The notes beneath the pieces were generated by a model, which worked only from the letters and a program-made list of their open reading frames with translations, had not been told where the DNA came from and ran no database searches. From an uncultured Collinsella sp. (GTDB lineage: Bacteria > Actinomycetota > Coriobacteriia > Coriobacteriales > Coriobacteriaceae), in the NCBI GenBank assembly GCA_902492545.1, contig CABULX010000006.1, positions 1 through 34,243 of the forward strand: a stretch of DNA of 34,243 bases, given 5' to 3'. A program made the translations under genes and the position numbers. Of this stretch, positions 26,314 through 34,172 are shown in pieces (position 1 is the stretch's first letter; the number at the start of each line of letters is the position of its first letter).

Positions 26314-27528
26314 TTAGCAAGTGGGGTATTCGCCCTCCCAGACGATGCGACGGTACTGATCCGGATCGGTGTCGCCTTCGGTGGAGAAGCAGAGCACGGA
26401 GCTCGTCTTGTCCAGGCCGATGAGCTCCTTGAGCTCGGCGTACTCGGGATCGAGCATGAGGGTCTCGACCAGGCCGGTGGTCACCGCGCCGGACTCGCCG
26501 GAGATGACGCGCGGGTCGCCCTTCTCGGGAGCGCCCAGGGTGCGCATGCCGCGAGCAGTGACCCAGTCGGGGCAGGACACGAAAGCGGTAGCGTGGTTGC
26601 GCAGGATATCCCAGCCCAGGATGTTGGGCTCGCCACAGCACAGGCCGGCCATGATGGAGGGCATGTCGCCGTCCACGATGCGCGGGTCGCCGTCGCCGGC
26701 GGCAGCGCCCTTGTACAGGCAGGCGGCCGGAGCGCACTCGACCACGACAAAGGTGGGCGGGTTATCGGGATACAGGTTGGTGAAGTAGCCCACCACGGCG
26801 CCGGCCAGCGAGCCTACGCCAGCCTGGACAAAGACGTGCGTCGGGCGGTTGATGGCCATCTCGCGCAGCTGCTCGGCAGCCTCGGAAGCCATGGTGCCGT
26901 AGCCCTCCATGATCCAAGACGGGATCTTCTCGTAGCCCTCCCAGGCGGTGTCCTGAACGATGACGCCGCGCTCGCAGGCATCGGCCTCGGCGGCGGCCAT
27001 GCGCACGCACTCGTCGTAGTTGACCTCTTCGATGGTCACCGTAGCGCCCTCGGCGGCGATGTTATCAAAGCGGGGCTTGGTGGAACCCTTGGGCATGTGC
27101 ACGACAGCCTTCTGGCCCAGCTTGTTGGCAGCCCATGCCACGCCGCGGCCATGGTTGCCGTCAGTGGCGGTAAAGAAGGTGGCCTGGCCAAAGTCCTTGG
27201 CAAGCTGATCGGAGGTCAGGTAATCGAAGGTGCACTCGGCAACGTCCTTGCCGGTCTCGTCGGCAATGTAGTTGGCCATGGCAAACGAACCGCCCAGGAC
27301 CTTAAAGGCGTTGAGGCCAAAGCGATAGCTCTCGTCCTTAACGCACAGGTTGGACAGGCCCAGGCGTGCAGCCTGGCCATCCAGGCGGGCAAGCGGAGTG
27401 ACGGTGTACTGGGGGAACGACTGGTGGAAGGCACGGGCCTTCTTCACGTGGTCGAGGCTCATGATTCCCAAGTGCTTGTCATCGCTCTTGGGCATCGTGT
27501 TGCCCGCCCACTGGATCTTATCGGCCAT
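26314..27528 (-). CDS. ygeX: Diaminopropionate ammonia-lyase (PLP enzyme)
   Basis: Fold-type II PLP enzyme that splits 2,3-diaminopropionate to pyruvate and two ammonia. 404 residues: Schiff-base lysine K76 in NAFKVLGG, the phosphate-binding loop GVGSLAGAV, the TATDGNHGRGVAWAA substrate loop, and a C-terminal SGESGAVTTGL. All match E. coli YgeX/DpaL. It would supply pyruvate and nitrogen at the end of the ureide route. ATG 27528 with AAGGAG upstream. First gene of the minus-strand run, divergent from a regulator. Confidence 0.94.
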   Translation of the reverse strand: MADKIQWAGNTMPKSDDKHLGIMSLDHVKKARAFHQSFPQYTVTPLARLDGQAARLGLSNLCVKDESYRFGLNAFKVLGGSFAMANYIADETGKDVAECTFDYLTSDQLAKDFGQATFFTATDGNHGRGVAWAANKLGQKAVVHMPKGSTKPRFDNIAAEGATVTIEEVNYDECVRMAAAEADACERGVIVQDTAWEGYEKIPSWIMEGYGTMASEAAEQLREMAINRPTHVFVQAGVGSLAGAVVGYFTNLYPDNPPTFVVVECAPAACLYKGAAAGDGDPRIVDGDMPSIMAGLCCGEPNILGWDILRNHATAFVSCPDWVTARGMRTLGAPEKGDPRVISGESGAVTTGLVETLMLDPEYAELKELIGLDKTSSVLCFSTEGDTDPDQYRRIVWEGEYPTC

Positions 27529-27804
27529 ACGGTGAACTCCTTAAGTCCTCTCTTGCCGGCCCCCGCATACGCGTTTCAGCCCGATCCCATTCGCAGGCTG
27601 AACTTTTATGTGGATGCCAAACAAAAAGTTTGTTAGTAATGTTCTATCACACTTTTTGATTGGCATATCTAACGAATTGTTTGTTGCCGTAATCGGTACT
27701 TTTTCGCCGCCGAACGGTCATGAATTGCCTTGTTGATGGATTTGTTTGCGGTCAAGTGTGGTTTATGGCAAAGTGTGCCCAAACTAATTTTTAGGAAGGC
27801 ACCC
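27529..27804. promoter_or_regulatory. Divergent control region between ygeX and the regulator
   Basis: 276 AT-rich bases (unlike the flanking GC-rich genes) with inverted-repeat elements: CAAAC-AAAAA-GTTTG near 27619-27633 and TTTGTTAG (27629-27636) facing CTAACGAA (27669-27676, 7 of 8 complementary). These are candidate operator sites for the adjacent regulator. I could not assign -35/-10 boxes with confidence. Confidence 0.45.
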
Positions 27805-28458
27805 ATGACCCCCGCACAGATTGAGTTTTACAAGCGCCTCGCACACGGTCTGGCGCTCCAATTTGGTCCCAACTGCGAAGTCGTCGTCCACGACCTGGAA
27901 ACCGAGGACGTGGACCACTCCATCGTGGTGATCGAAAACGGCCACGTCAGCGGGCGCAAACTGGGTGACGGTCCCAGCCATATTGTGTTTGAGTCCATGC
28001 ACGAGGACACCACCGACGTGCACGACCGCGAGCCATACCTCACCAAAACCGCCGATGGCAAGCTGCTCAAGTCCTCGACTATCTTTATCCGCAACGACGA
28101 GGGCAAGCCCGTCGGCATTTTGGGCATCAACTTTGACATTACGCTTATGAAGGCTTTTGAGCGTTCGCTCGACGCCTTTACCGGCACCGGCGGCACGGGC
28201 TATACCGAGCCCGAGCCCATTACCAAGAACATCGGCGACCTGCTCGAGGACCTGCTGCACGAGTGCGAGCAGTTTGTGGGCAAGCCCGCGGCACTCATGA
28301 CCAAAGACGAGCGCATTCGTGCCATTGGCTACCTCGACCGTCGCGGCGCCTTCCTCATTTCCAAGTCGAGCGAGCGCGCCTGCGAGTTCTTTGGCATCTC
28401 CAAGTACAGCTTCTATAGCTACCTCAATGAGGCCAAGGCTGCTGCCGGCGACAAGTAG
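27805..28458 (+). CDS. YheO/DauR-like PAS and helix-turn-helix regulator
   Basis: Transcription factor with an N-terminal YheO-like PAS domain (about 1-120: LAHGLALQFGPNCEVVVHDL, SSTIFIRNDEGKPVGILGINFD). A Gly/Thr-rich linker follows, then a C-terminal HTH domain (about 170-217: RIRAIGYLDRRGAFLISKS, GISKYSFYSYL). 217 residues is the usual size. DauR in Pseudomonas controls D-arginine catabolism; relatives often sit beside PLP-enzyme and amino-acid catabolism genes. Its divergent position to ygeX makes it the likely regulator of the ygeX-ygeY-ygeW genes. ATG 27805 has AGGAAGG 6 nt upstream; an in-frame start at 27730 lacks one. Confidence 0.85.
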   Translation: MTPAQIEFYKRLAHGLALQFGPNCEVVVHDLETEDVDHSIVVIENGHVSGRKLGDGPSHIVFESMHEDTTDVHDREPYLTKTADGKLLKSSTIFIRNDEGKPVGILGINFDITLMKAFERSLDAFTGTGGTGYTEPEPITKNIGDLLEDLLHECEQFVGKPAALMTKDERIRAIGYLDRRGAFLISKSSERACEFFGISKYSFYSYLNEAKAAAGDK

Positions 28459-28541
28459 GCACTCGCCTGGATTGCCCCTCCCCTTTTGGGCGCGAGTTCT
28501 GGAAAGCACGAATCCAAGACCGAGCAGCTTGGGAAGTTCCA

Positions 28542-28547
28542 TATAAT
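28542..28547 (+). promoter_or_regulatory. Candidate -10 box
   Basis: A perfect TATAAT 34 nt before the next start codon, in a 123-nt gap. No good -35 is seen at 16-18 nt spacing. Confidence 0.4.
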
Positions 28548-28581
28548 CGATGTCATTAGTATTTCGAAAGGATGGGACAGA

Positions 28582-29568
28582 ATGGCGTTGAGCAAGGCAT
28601 CATGCACCGGTCGCGGATTGATTCCGGCAATTGGTGGACATGTGCACCGCATGTTCGATGAGGGTGAAGACGACCTGTTTTCGCTGAGCCTTGACGATGT
28701 GATGGATGATCGCCCGTGGACCGCCGACGAACTCATGGGCGGCGGGGCTCGCCCGTCAAACCCCAATCCCGCACTTGTGCCTAAGTCCGCACCTGCGCCG
28801 ACTCCTGCGCAGTCGCCTGTTTCGACGCCCGCGCCTACGCCCGCACCCACTTCGGCGCCCACACCCGCTCCCCGCCCCGCAAGCGACCCGTCCGAGACGG
28901 CGGCATTTCTCGCTGCAGCGACGAAGGGCAAATCGGCCGACAGCACCGTTATGTACAGCGCCCAGCAGTTGCCTGTTCCTGCGGCACGCAAGCCTCCGGT
29001 TGCAAGGCTCGATGAGCCCGTCGCCCATCAGGTTGCCTACGATTCCTGGACTGCAGCCGATCTGGATGAGACCTCCACCGGCATGCCGGCGCTCGACGTT
29101 CCAGTTAACCCACTTTTTGCCGCCAACACGAGCGCCGCGAACTATGAGGGCGGTGCGGCATATTCCGATTATTCCGATGACTATGCTGGCACCAGTCGCA
29201 TCGAGACCGAGGATTATGGCACCGCATCGAGCGATTATCTCAACGATCCGTACGCTGCCACGCCCGCACCGGAATATGACCCGGAGGCCGCGCCCGCACC
29301 GGCGTATACCAAAAGCACGGGCGAAGAGCGCTTCGCCGATTATTACGCCGAGGAAAAGGCGTTGCGTTTCTCGGAATTTCCGCAGGCAGTCAAGGTTGCC
29401 TTTATCGCCATTATCATTGTCCTGCTCGGTGTCATTGCGTTTGAGGGATTCCAACTGTTCCGCGGCCCCACCCAAGCGGAGTCGGAGACCCAGCAAAAAG
29501 AGGACGATAACCAGTACCTGGACATCAACACCCTCAAGGGCGACCCCAACGACGGAGACGACGAATAG
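28582..29568 (+). CDS. Pro/Ala-rich single-pass membrane protein, unknown
   Basis: 328 residues I do not recognise. Residues 1-50 are acidic (FDEGEDDLFSLSLDDVMDD), about 55-100 form a Pro/Ala/Thr linker, 150-260 are low-complexity and rich in Tyr/Asp/Ala. One strong membrane segment at about 270-293 (VKVAFIAIIIVLLGVIAF) precedes a short charged tail of about 35 residues. There is no signal peptide, so the long N-terminal part is probably cytoplasmic with a C-terminal anchor. Actinobacterial division or envelope proteins can have such layouts, but no domain supports that. ATG 28582 with GAAAGGAT upstream; a likely terminator follows. Confidence 0.75.
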   Translation: MALSKASCTGRGLIPAIGGHVHRMFDEGEDDLFSLSLDDVMDDRPWTADELMGGGARPSNPNPALVPKSAPAPTPAQSPVSTPAPTPAPTSAPTPAPRPASDPSETAAFLAAATKGKSADSTVMYSAQQLPVPAARKPPVARLDEPVAHQVAYDSWTAADLDETSTGMPALDVPVNPLFAANTSAANYEGGAAYSDYSDDYAGTSRIETEDYGTASSDYLNDPYAATPAPEYDPEAAPAPAYTKSTGEERFADYYAEEKALRFSEFPQAVKVAFIAIIIVLLGVIAFEGFQLFRGPTQAESETQQKEDDNQYLDINTLKGDPNDGDDE

Positions 29569-29601
29569 CGAGGGCTGAAGGCGGCCGCAGGATCCCGCAT
29601 C

Positions 29602-29627
29602 CAGCACCGGCTTCTAAGTGCTGTTTT
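29602..29627 (+). terminator. Probable terminator of the membrane-protein gene
   Basis: CAGCAC pairs with GTGCTG around a 10-nt loop, followed directly by TTTT, 34 nt after the stop codon. The stem is short, so efficiency is uncertain. Confidence 0.55.
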
Positions 29628-29638
29628 GTCATCCAGCT

Positions 29639-29748
29639 ACACTTTTCCGGATAATTTGCCTATCGAATTTGACACTTTTCCGAAGTTTTAAGGTGCCTAT
29701 TTCGACACTTTTCCGTACTTTTACACGGCTGATTTCGACACTTTTCCG
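29639..29748. repeat. Four ACACTTTTCCG motifs at exact 33-nt period
   Basis: The 11-nt motif ACACTTTTCCG starts at 29639, 29672, 29705 and 29738. Units 2 and 3 also share much of the rest (for example TTTT after the motif and ATTTCG at the end); units 1 and 4 are more diverged. On the minus strand the period equals 11 codons and reads as repeated RKSVE/RKSVK peptides, suggesting a decayed coding tandem repeat. Confidence 0.9.
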
Positions 29749-29847
29749 AATGGAAGCCGAATAATCACTTGGGAACCAACGCCGTTCACGCATCATTTCG
29801 CAGGCGGCGCTTGATTTCTGTCCGTACACGTTGATAGACTCCATCGT

Positions 29848-29871
29848 GCCCGCAAGGAGCGGGCGCGTTTT
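29848..29871 (+). terminator. Hairpin with short T-run upstream of the 140-aa gene
   Basis: GCCCGC pairs with GCGGGC around AAGGA, then GCG and TTTT. It is about 95 nt before the start codon of the next gene, so it could be a leader attenuator or a leftover terminator of an earlier gene. A second possible stem (GTCGGG with CCCGAC) follows at about 29878-29912. Confidence 0.35.
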
Positions 29872-29965
29872 ATCCAGAGTCGGGGTAGAGAGTTGGCTCC
29901 ACGATCCCGACGCCAACCGACCAAGAGGCACGGTGGCCCTGCCAACATCGATGAAAGGAGTCCGT

Positions 29966-30388
29966 ATGGACAATTTCTCCGTGCGCAGCGAGCGTAACTT
30001 CCACAACCTGATCGTCAAGCCAAAACGAATGCATCTCCTGGACGAGCCGAGCGGCTATGCCTCGGCCATGGCCAAGAGCAGCCTCTCCCACCAGATGCGC
30101 TTTACGGTGCAGGTGCTCGAGGAAGAGCTCTGCACCGCCGGCGACCCGCACGTACTGCAGATCAAGCTGCTTGGAGACGACTCGCGCGAGCCGTCGAGCT
30201 GGAAGCTCTTCGCCGACGGCGCGTGCGTCGCGGACGGATCCGGCGCTTTTGCACGCGAGTGCCTCTGCGAGGGAGCCGAGGTGTTTTTGGACCTGTGCCG
30301 CAACGCCGTCGAGGCTGCCGAGCTGCGCCAGTGGAGCCAGAGGGAGTACGAGCTGCTGAGTGCCGCGCGCGGGATTGCGGGAATGTAG
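29966..30388 (+). CDS. Unrecognised 140-residue protein
   Basis: I do not recognise this protein. It is soluble, mixed alpha/beta by appearance: SHQMRFTVQVLEEEL, HVLQIKLLGDD, WKLFADGACVADGSGAFARECLCEGAEVFLDLCRNAVEAAELRQWSQ. Four cysteines are scattered without a metal motif. No signal peptide or membrane segment. ATG 29966 follows AAAGGAG by 5 nt, a strong site that makes it a convincing gene; an ATG at 29951 would place that site inside the coding region. It stands alone between the repeat tract and the restriction-modification operon. Confidence 0.7.
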   Translation: MDNFSVRSERNFHNLIVKPKRMHLLDEPSGYASAMAKSSLSHQMRFTVQVLEEELCTAGDPHVLQIKLLGDDSREPSSWKLFADGACVADGSGAFARECLCEGAEVFLDLCRNAVEAAELRQWSQREYELLSAARGIAGM

Positions 30389-30500
30389 GCGAACGCACCC
30401 GCCACGCGAGACCGCGACAGCGTTGTTGGCAAGATTGTCTCTGCCTGACTCTTTGATTCCACGCCTGACCGTTCACCCGTTCGCCTCAACAGTCACAAGC

Positions 30501-30541
30501 AATGCAACGCTATAATTCTGTAAACGCATTTGTATTGCATT
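30501..30541 (+). promoter_or_regulatory. Promoter with flanking inverted repeat before the RHH gene
   Basis: A perfect TATAAT (30511-30516) lies between AATGCAA (30501-30507) and its exact complement TTGCATT (30535-30541). The two half-sites would bracket the -10 box and the likely start of transcription, the arrangement expected of an operator for a self-repressing regulator. The -35 is weak. Confidence 0.5.
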
Positions 30542-30560
30542 TCGAGCGATGGGAGCACAG

Positions 30561-30773
30561 ATGCCCGATAGCTACAAGCAGCTCATCAAGAGCAACCCCG
30601 ACGAAACCGAGATCAGGAGCTTCCTGGTGGACGGCGACCAGGTCTCCGTGACCCTGCGCATCCCCGATACCCTGCGTGACGCTGCGAAGGAAGAGGCGGC
30701 CCTCCGGGGCATGAGCTTCTCCGCCTTCGTGCGCACGTGCATGATCGAAGAGCTCGCGAAGAAGGGGGCGTGA
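30561..30773 (+). CDS. Ribbon-helix-helix DNA-binding protein
   Basis: A 70-residue protein with a MetJ/Arc/CopG-type fold: the beta strand QVSVTLRIPDTL (27-38), helix A (RDAAKEEAALRG) and helix B after a turn (SFSAFVRTCMIEELAKK). Such proteins act as dimers, commonly as autoregulators or antitoxins. ATG 30561 is chosen because GGGAG lies 5 nt upstream; an ATG four codons earlier would lack it. Only 2 nt separate it from the GIY-YIG gene, so it heads the restriction-modification operon and probably regulates it. It could instead be an antitoxin-like partner of that gene. Confidence 0.78.
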   Translation: MPDSYKQLIKSNPDETEIRSFLVDGDQVSVTLRIPDTLRDAAKEEAALRGMSFSAFVRTCMIEELAKKGA

Positions 30774-30775
30774 GC

Positions 30776-31609
30776 ATGATCCGGGTCAAGACTCTCACCG
30801 TCCAGCTCATGGACGCGCAGCCGGACCGCATCCGCATCTGTCGCATCGACGGTGAGTCGCTTGTGACCGTCGTCATTCCGAGGGAAGACCTCGCCGAGGC
30901 GAAGTCGCTGCCGAACATCCCGCAGCGCGGCATCTACTACCTGCTCGACGAGGACCACGGCAACGTGAGCCGCGTCTACGCGGGGCAGACGACCCAGGGC
31001 ATCGCCCGGCTCGACGCGCACAAGGCAAAGAAGGAGTTCTGGAACAAGGCCGTTATGTTTCTCGATGACGACCAGAACATCAGCAGGGACGCACTGGACG
31101 TTCTCGAGGCGAAGGCCATCGACTACGTGCGTACCCACGGCTCGTACGAGACCGACAACTCAGCGACGCCCAAGCCCTACGTCGACCCGTACAAGGAAGA
31201 GGCCGTCGAACGCCTGCACGATAGAATCCTCTTCAGGATGGCAGCTCTGGGGTACGACCTCGACAGAGTCGACCAGGGTCCGGCGGGTGCGCCGTCGGTC
31301 TTCCACACGAAGAAGAATGGCATACGCGGGACGGGGCGCTACGACAAGGCCACCGGACACTTCACCGTGCTCGCTGGCTCGAAAGTTAATCTCTCGAGGC
31401 CCGTGCTGAAAAACGCGGGCGTCGCGGCCGCGCGCAGGGAAATCTTCGACGATTCAGGCGGCATCGCAGAGCTCGCCGAGGACCTCGAGTTCCCGACGCC
31501 CAGTGCCGCGGCGGTGTTCGTGCTCGGCGGCAGCCAGAACGGTTGGACCGAATGGGTAAGCGACGACGGAGAAACGCTCAACCAAGTCTATAGAAGCGAG
31601 GAAAACTAG
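30776..31609 (+). CDS. GIY-YIG nuclease-fold protein with DUF4357
   Basis: 277 residues. The N-terminal part (about 48-125) has the GIY-YIG arrangement: RGIYYLL at 51-57, VYAG at 67-70 (YAG in place of YIG), the conserved Arg R78 and a candidate metal-binding Glu E111 in LEAKAI. The C-terminal part (about 190-262) matches DUF4357 (GTGRYDKATGHFTVLAGS, FPTPSAAAVFVLGGSQNGWTEW), often found with GIY-YIG domains near restriction-modification loci. A nuclease role, such as a DNA-cutting effector, is plausible but unproven. Its stop codon abuts the hsdM start with no gap, so it is translationally coupled into the type I operon. No toxin-type motif is seen. Confidence 0.82.
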   Translation: MIRVKTLTVQLMDAQPDRIRICRIDGESLVTVVIPREDLAEAKSLPNIPQRGIYYLLDEDHGNVSRVYAGQTTQGIARLDAHKAKKEFWNKAVMFLDDDQNISRDALDVLEAKAIDYVRTHGSYETDNSATPKPYVDPYKEEAVERLHDRILFRMAALGYDLDRVDQGPAGAPSVFHTKKNGIRGTGRYDKATGHFTVLAGSKVNLSRPVLKNAGVAAARREIFDDSGGIAELAEDLEFPTPSAAAVFVLGGSQNGWTEWVSDDGETLNQVYRSEEN

Positions 31610-34171
31610 ATGAACAAGCAGCAGCTGGCCTCCAAGATATGGGAGTCCGCCAACAAGATGCGATCCAAGATCGAGGCTAACGAGTACAAGGATTACATTC
31701 TGGGATTCATCTTCTACAAGTTCCTATCCGAGACCGAGGTCGCCCGCCTGAAGGCGCGCGACTTCGCAGAGGAGGACCTGCCCAACCTGGTGGAAGACGA
31801 CGAGGAGACGGTCGAGTTCGTCAAGGGCGAGTGCGGCTACTTCATCGCCTACGAGAACCTCTTCTCCACCTGGGTCGCCCTGGGCGGCGACTTCGAGATT
31901 TCGAATGTTCGCGACGCCCTCTCCGCCTTTAGCCGCAATATCGACCCTGCCCGTAAGCGCGTCTTCGACGGCATCTTCGACACGCTGCAGACCGGCCTCT
32001 CCAAGCTCGGCACCGACGCACGGAGCCAGTCCAAGGCCGCTCGCGACCTCATCTACCTCATCAAGGACATCCCGATGGACGGTCGCCAGGACTACGACGT
32101 GCTCGGCTTCATCTACGAGTACCTCATCAGCAACTTCGCCGCCAACGCCGGCAAAAAGGCCGGCGAGTTCTATACTCCGCACGAGGTTTCCATGCTCATG
32201 AGTGAAATCGTCTCGTGGCACCTGGCCGGACGCGAGAACATCACCATCTACGACCCCACCAGCGGCTCGGGATCGCTGCTTATCAACATCGGCAAGGCTG
32301 TGGCGCGACGCAACGGTGACCCAGACTCCATCAAATACTATGCGCAGGAGCTTAAGGAGAACACGTACAACCTTACGCGTATGAATCTGGTCATGCGCGG
32401 AATACTCCCCGACAACATCGTGGCGCGCAATGGCGACACGCTCGAAGACGATTGGCCCTGGTTCGATGCGGTCGAGAACAAGGACGAGACCTACGACCCG
32501 CTGTTCGTCGATGCCGTGGTGTCGAACCCCCCATACTCTCAAAACTGGGATCCGGAAGACAAAGAACTCGATCCGCGCTTTAAGTTTGGCGTTGCCCCTA
32601 AATCCAAGGCCGATTACGCTTTCCTTTTGCATGATTTGTACCACTTGCGCCCCGACGGCATCATGTGCATCGTTCTGCCCCATGGCGTACTGTTCCGCGG
32701 CGGCGAGGAGGGCGCTATTCGCAAGAACCTGGTGGAGAATCGTCATATCCAGGCCATCATCGGGCTCCCTGCCAACATCTTCTTCGGTACGGGCATCCCG
32801 ACCATCGTCATGGTGCTTCGCAAGCAGCGCGAGAGCAGCGACGTGCTGGTCGTGGATGCGTCGAAGCACTTTGTGAAGGAAGGCAAGAACAACAAGCTGC
32901 GCGCGAGCGATATACGCCGCATCGTGGACGCGGTTACGACCGGGACGACAGTTGAAAAGTTCAGCCGCCTGGTGACTATCGACGAGATACGCGCCAACGA
33001 TTACAACCTCAATATTCCGCGCTATGTGAATTCGTCCGAAGCCGCTGAGAGCTGGGACGTGTACGCCACCATGTTCGGCGGAGTTCCGAAGGCCGAGATC
33101 GACGCTCTCGACCGCTACTGGAAGGAATGGCCGAGCCTGAAGGGCCAACTGTACGGTGAGGACGGTGGGTCGTGCCTTACTTCCGTGACGGACGACGTGG
33201 CGGCAACGGTGAAGGCCAACGCTGACGTCGTCTCATTTCTGGACGGCTATCGGGATGCACTGTCGCATCTGCCTGCTGAGCTGCAGAAGAGGTTGGTGGA
33301 CGGTGCGTCGCAGGTCGACGCCGTGGCCGAAGAAGAGCATATTGCGGCGCAACTTCACGATGCCCTTTCCGGTATCGCGCTTGTTGACGAATACGATGCC
33401 TATCAGGCTCTTGATGATGCATGGATGGGCATTTCCGGTGACCTCGAGGTTATTCAAGCCGAGGGCAGGGAAGCCGTGCGTAAAGTCGATCCAAATATGG
33501 TGATTAAGAAGAAGAGTGGCAAAGACGTTGAGGTGCAGGATGGCTGGACAGGCCGCATTTTGCCGTTTGCGCTTGTCCAAGAGCAGCTGCTCGCTGATGA
33601 TGTCAAGGAAATTACCGCGCGCGAATCCCGTTTGAATGAAATATCTCAAGAGCTTGACGAGATTCTTGAGAATCTTGATGAGGAGGAGAAAGGCTCGAGC
33701 GATGTTTTTGACGATGACGGCATGCTTGTGGCGGCATCCCTCAAGAAAGCCGTGAAGAGCATCGGCGAGCATCCGAATGGCGACTTTGAGATGGCGCTTG
33801 TTCGTGCTCAGACTCTGCTCGATGAGGAGAAAGACCTCAAAAAGGCAAGCAAAAAGGCGCTTGTCGCGCTCGAAGAGACGACAAAAAAGGTTATTGAGGG
33901 CTTGACTGATGTCCAGTGTGACGAATTGCTGGCTGCGAAATGGATTGAGCCGCTGCAGTCTGATTTGCTCGAACTGCCCAATGCCGTTATAGGCGACTTC
34001 ATTGCGAAGATTGTGGCGTTGAATGCAAAGTACGCGACAACCTATTCGGACGTGTGCAATCAGATTAATGAGGCGGAAAACGAGTTGGCAGCGATGTTGG
34101 GCCAGCTCACGGGCAATGAATTCGATATGGCAGGCATTGCTGAACTGCAGAAACTGTTGGGAGGTGAATAG
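31610..34171 (+). CDS. hsdM: Type I restriction-modification methyltransferase subunit, long form
   Basis: N6-adenine methyltransferase subunit; with HsdS it modifies host DNA, and with HsdR would cut foreign DNA. The first ~130 residues are the HsdM N-terminal helical domain (LASKIWESANKMRSKIEANEYKDYILG). SAM motif I is DPTSGSGSLL at 215-224, with Ser where Cys is common, and the catalytic NPPY is at 306-309. The catalytic domain ends near residue 480. At 853 residues the protein is far longer than classical HsdM (about 500-530): roughly 500-853 is a charged, helix-rich extension, probably coiled coil. By count, 31741-31800 has 41 G+C of 60 and 33601-33660 has 27, so composition falls along the gene. 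The next gene starts 1 nt after its stop. Confidence 0.93.
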   Translation: MNKQQLASKIWESANKMRSKIEANEYKDYILGFIFYKFLSETEVARLKARDFAEEDLPNLVEDDEETVEFVKGECGYFIAYENLFSTWVALGGDFEISNVRDALSAFSRNIDPARKRVFDGIFDTLQTGLSKLGTDARSQSKAARDLIYLIKDIPMDGRQDYDVLGFIYEYLISNFAANAGKKAGEFYTPHEVSMLMSEIVSWHLAGRENITIYDPTSGSGSLLINIGKAVARRNGDPDSIKYYAQELKENTYNLTRMNLVMRGILPDNIVARNGDTLEDDWPWFDAVENKDETYDPLFVDAVVSNPPYSQNWDPEDKELDPRFKFGVAPKSKADYAFLLHDLYHLRPDGIMCIVLPHGVLFRGGEEGAIRKNLVENRHIQAIIGLPANIFFGTGIPTIVMVLRKQRESSDVLVVDASKHFVKEGKNNKLRASDIRRIVDAVTTGTTVEKFSRLVTIDEIRANDYNLNIPRYVNSSEAAESWDVYATMFGGVPKAEIDALDRYWKEWPSLKGQLYGEDGGSCLTSVTDDVAATVKANADVVSFLDGYRDALSHLPAELQKRLVDGASQVDAVAEEEHIAAQLHDALSGIALVDEYDAYQALDDAWMGISGDLEVIQAEGREAVRKVDPNMVIKKKSGKDVEVQDGWTGRILPFALVQEQLLADDVKEITARESRLNEISQELDEILENLDEEEKGSSDVFDDDGMLVAASLKKAVKSIGEHPNGDFEMALVRAQTLLDEEKDLKKASKKALVALEETTKKVIEGLTDVQCDELLAAKWIEPLQSDLLELPNAVIGDFIAKIVALNAKYATTYSDVCNQINEAENELAAMLGQLTGNEFDMAGIAELQKLLGGE

Positions 34172-34172
34172 C

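Larger units (their letters stand above)
29569..29965. other. 397-nt gap with repeats and hairpins
   Basis: Holds a terminator (29602-29627), a 33-nt-period repeat tract (29639-29748), a second hairpin with a short T-run (29848-29871) and the ribosome site of the next gene. The stretch 29629-29844 is also an open minus-strand frame of 71 codons with 11-residue repeats; no ribosome site supports it. Confidence 0.6.

Noticed and set aside
26275..27636. Long plus-strand frame opposite ygeX
   Set aside because: Shadow of a well-supported PLP enzyme; Gly/Ala/Val/His-rich translation with no motif or ribosome site.
29639..29748. CRISPR array
   Set aside because: The shared unit is only about 11 nt with 22-nt partly similar intervals, the period is a fixed 33 nt, and there are no cas genes.
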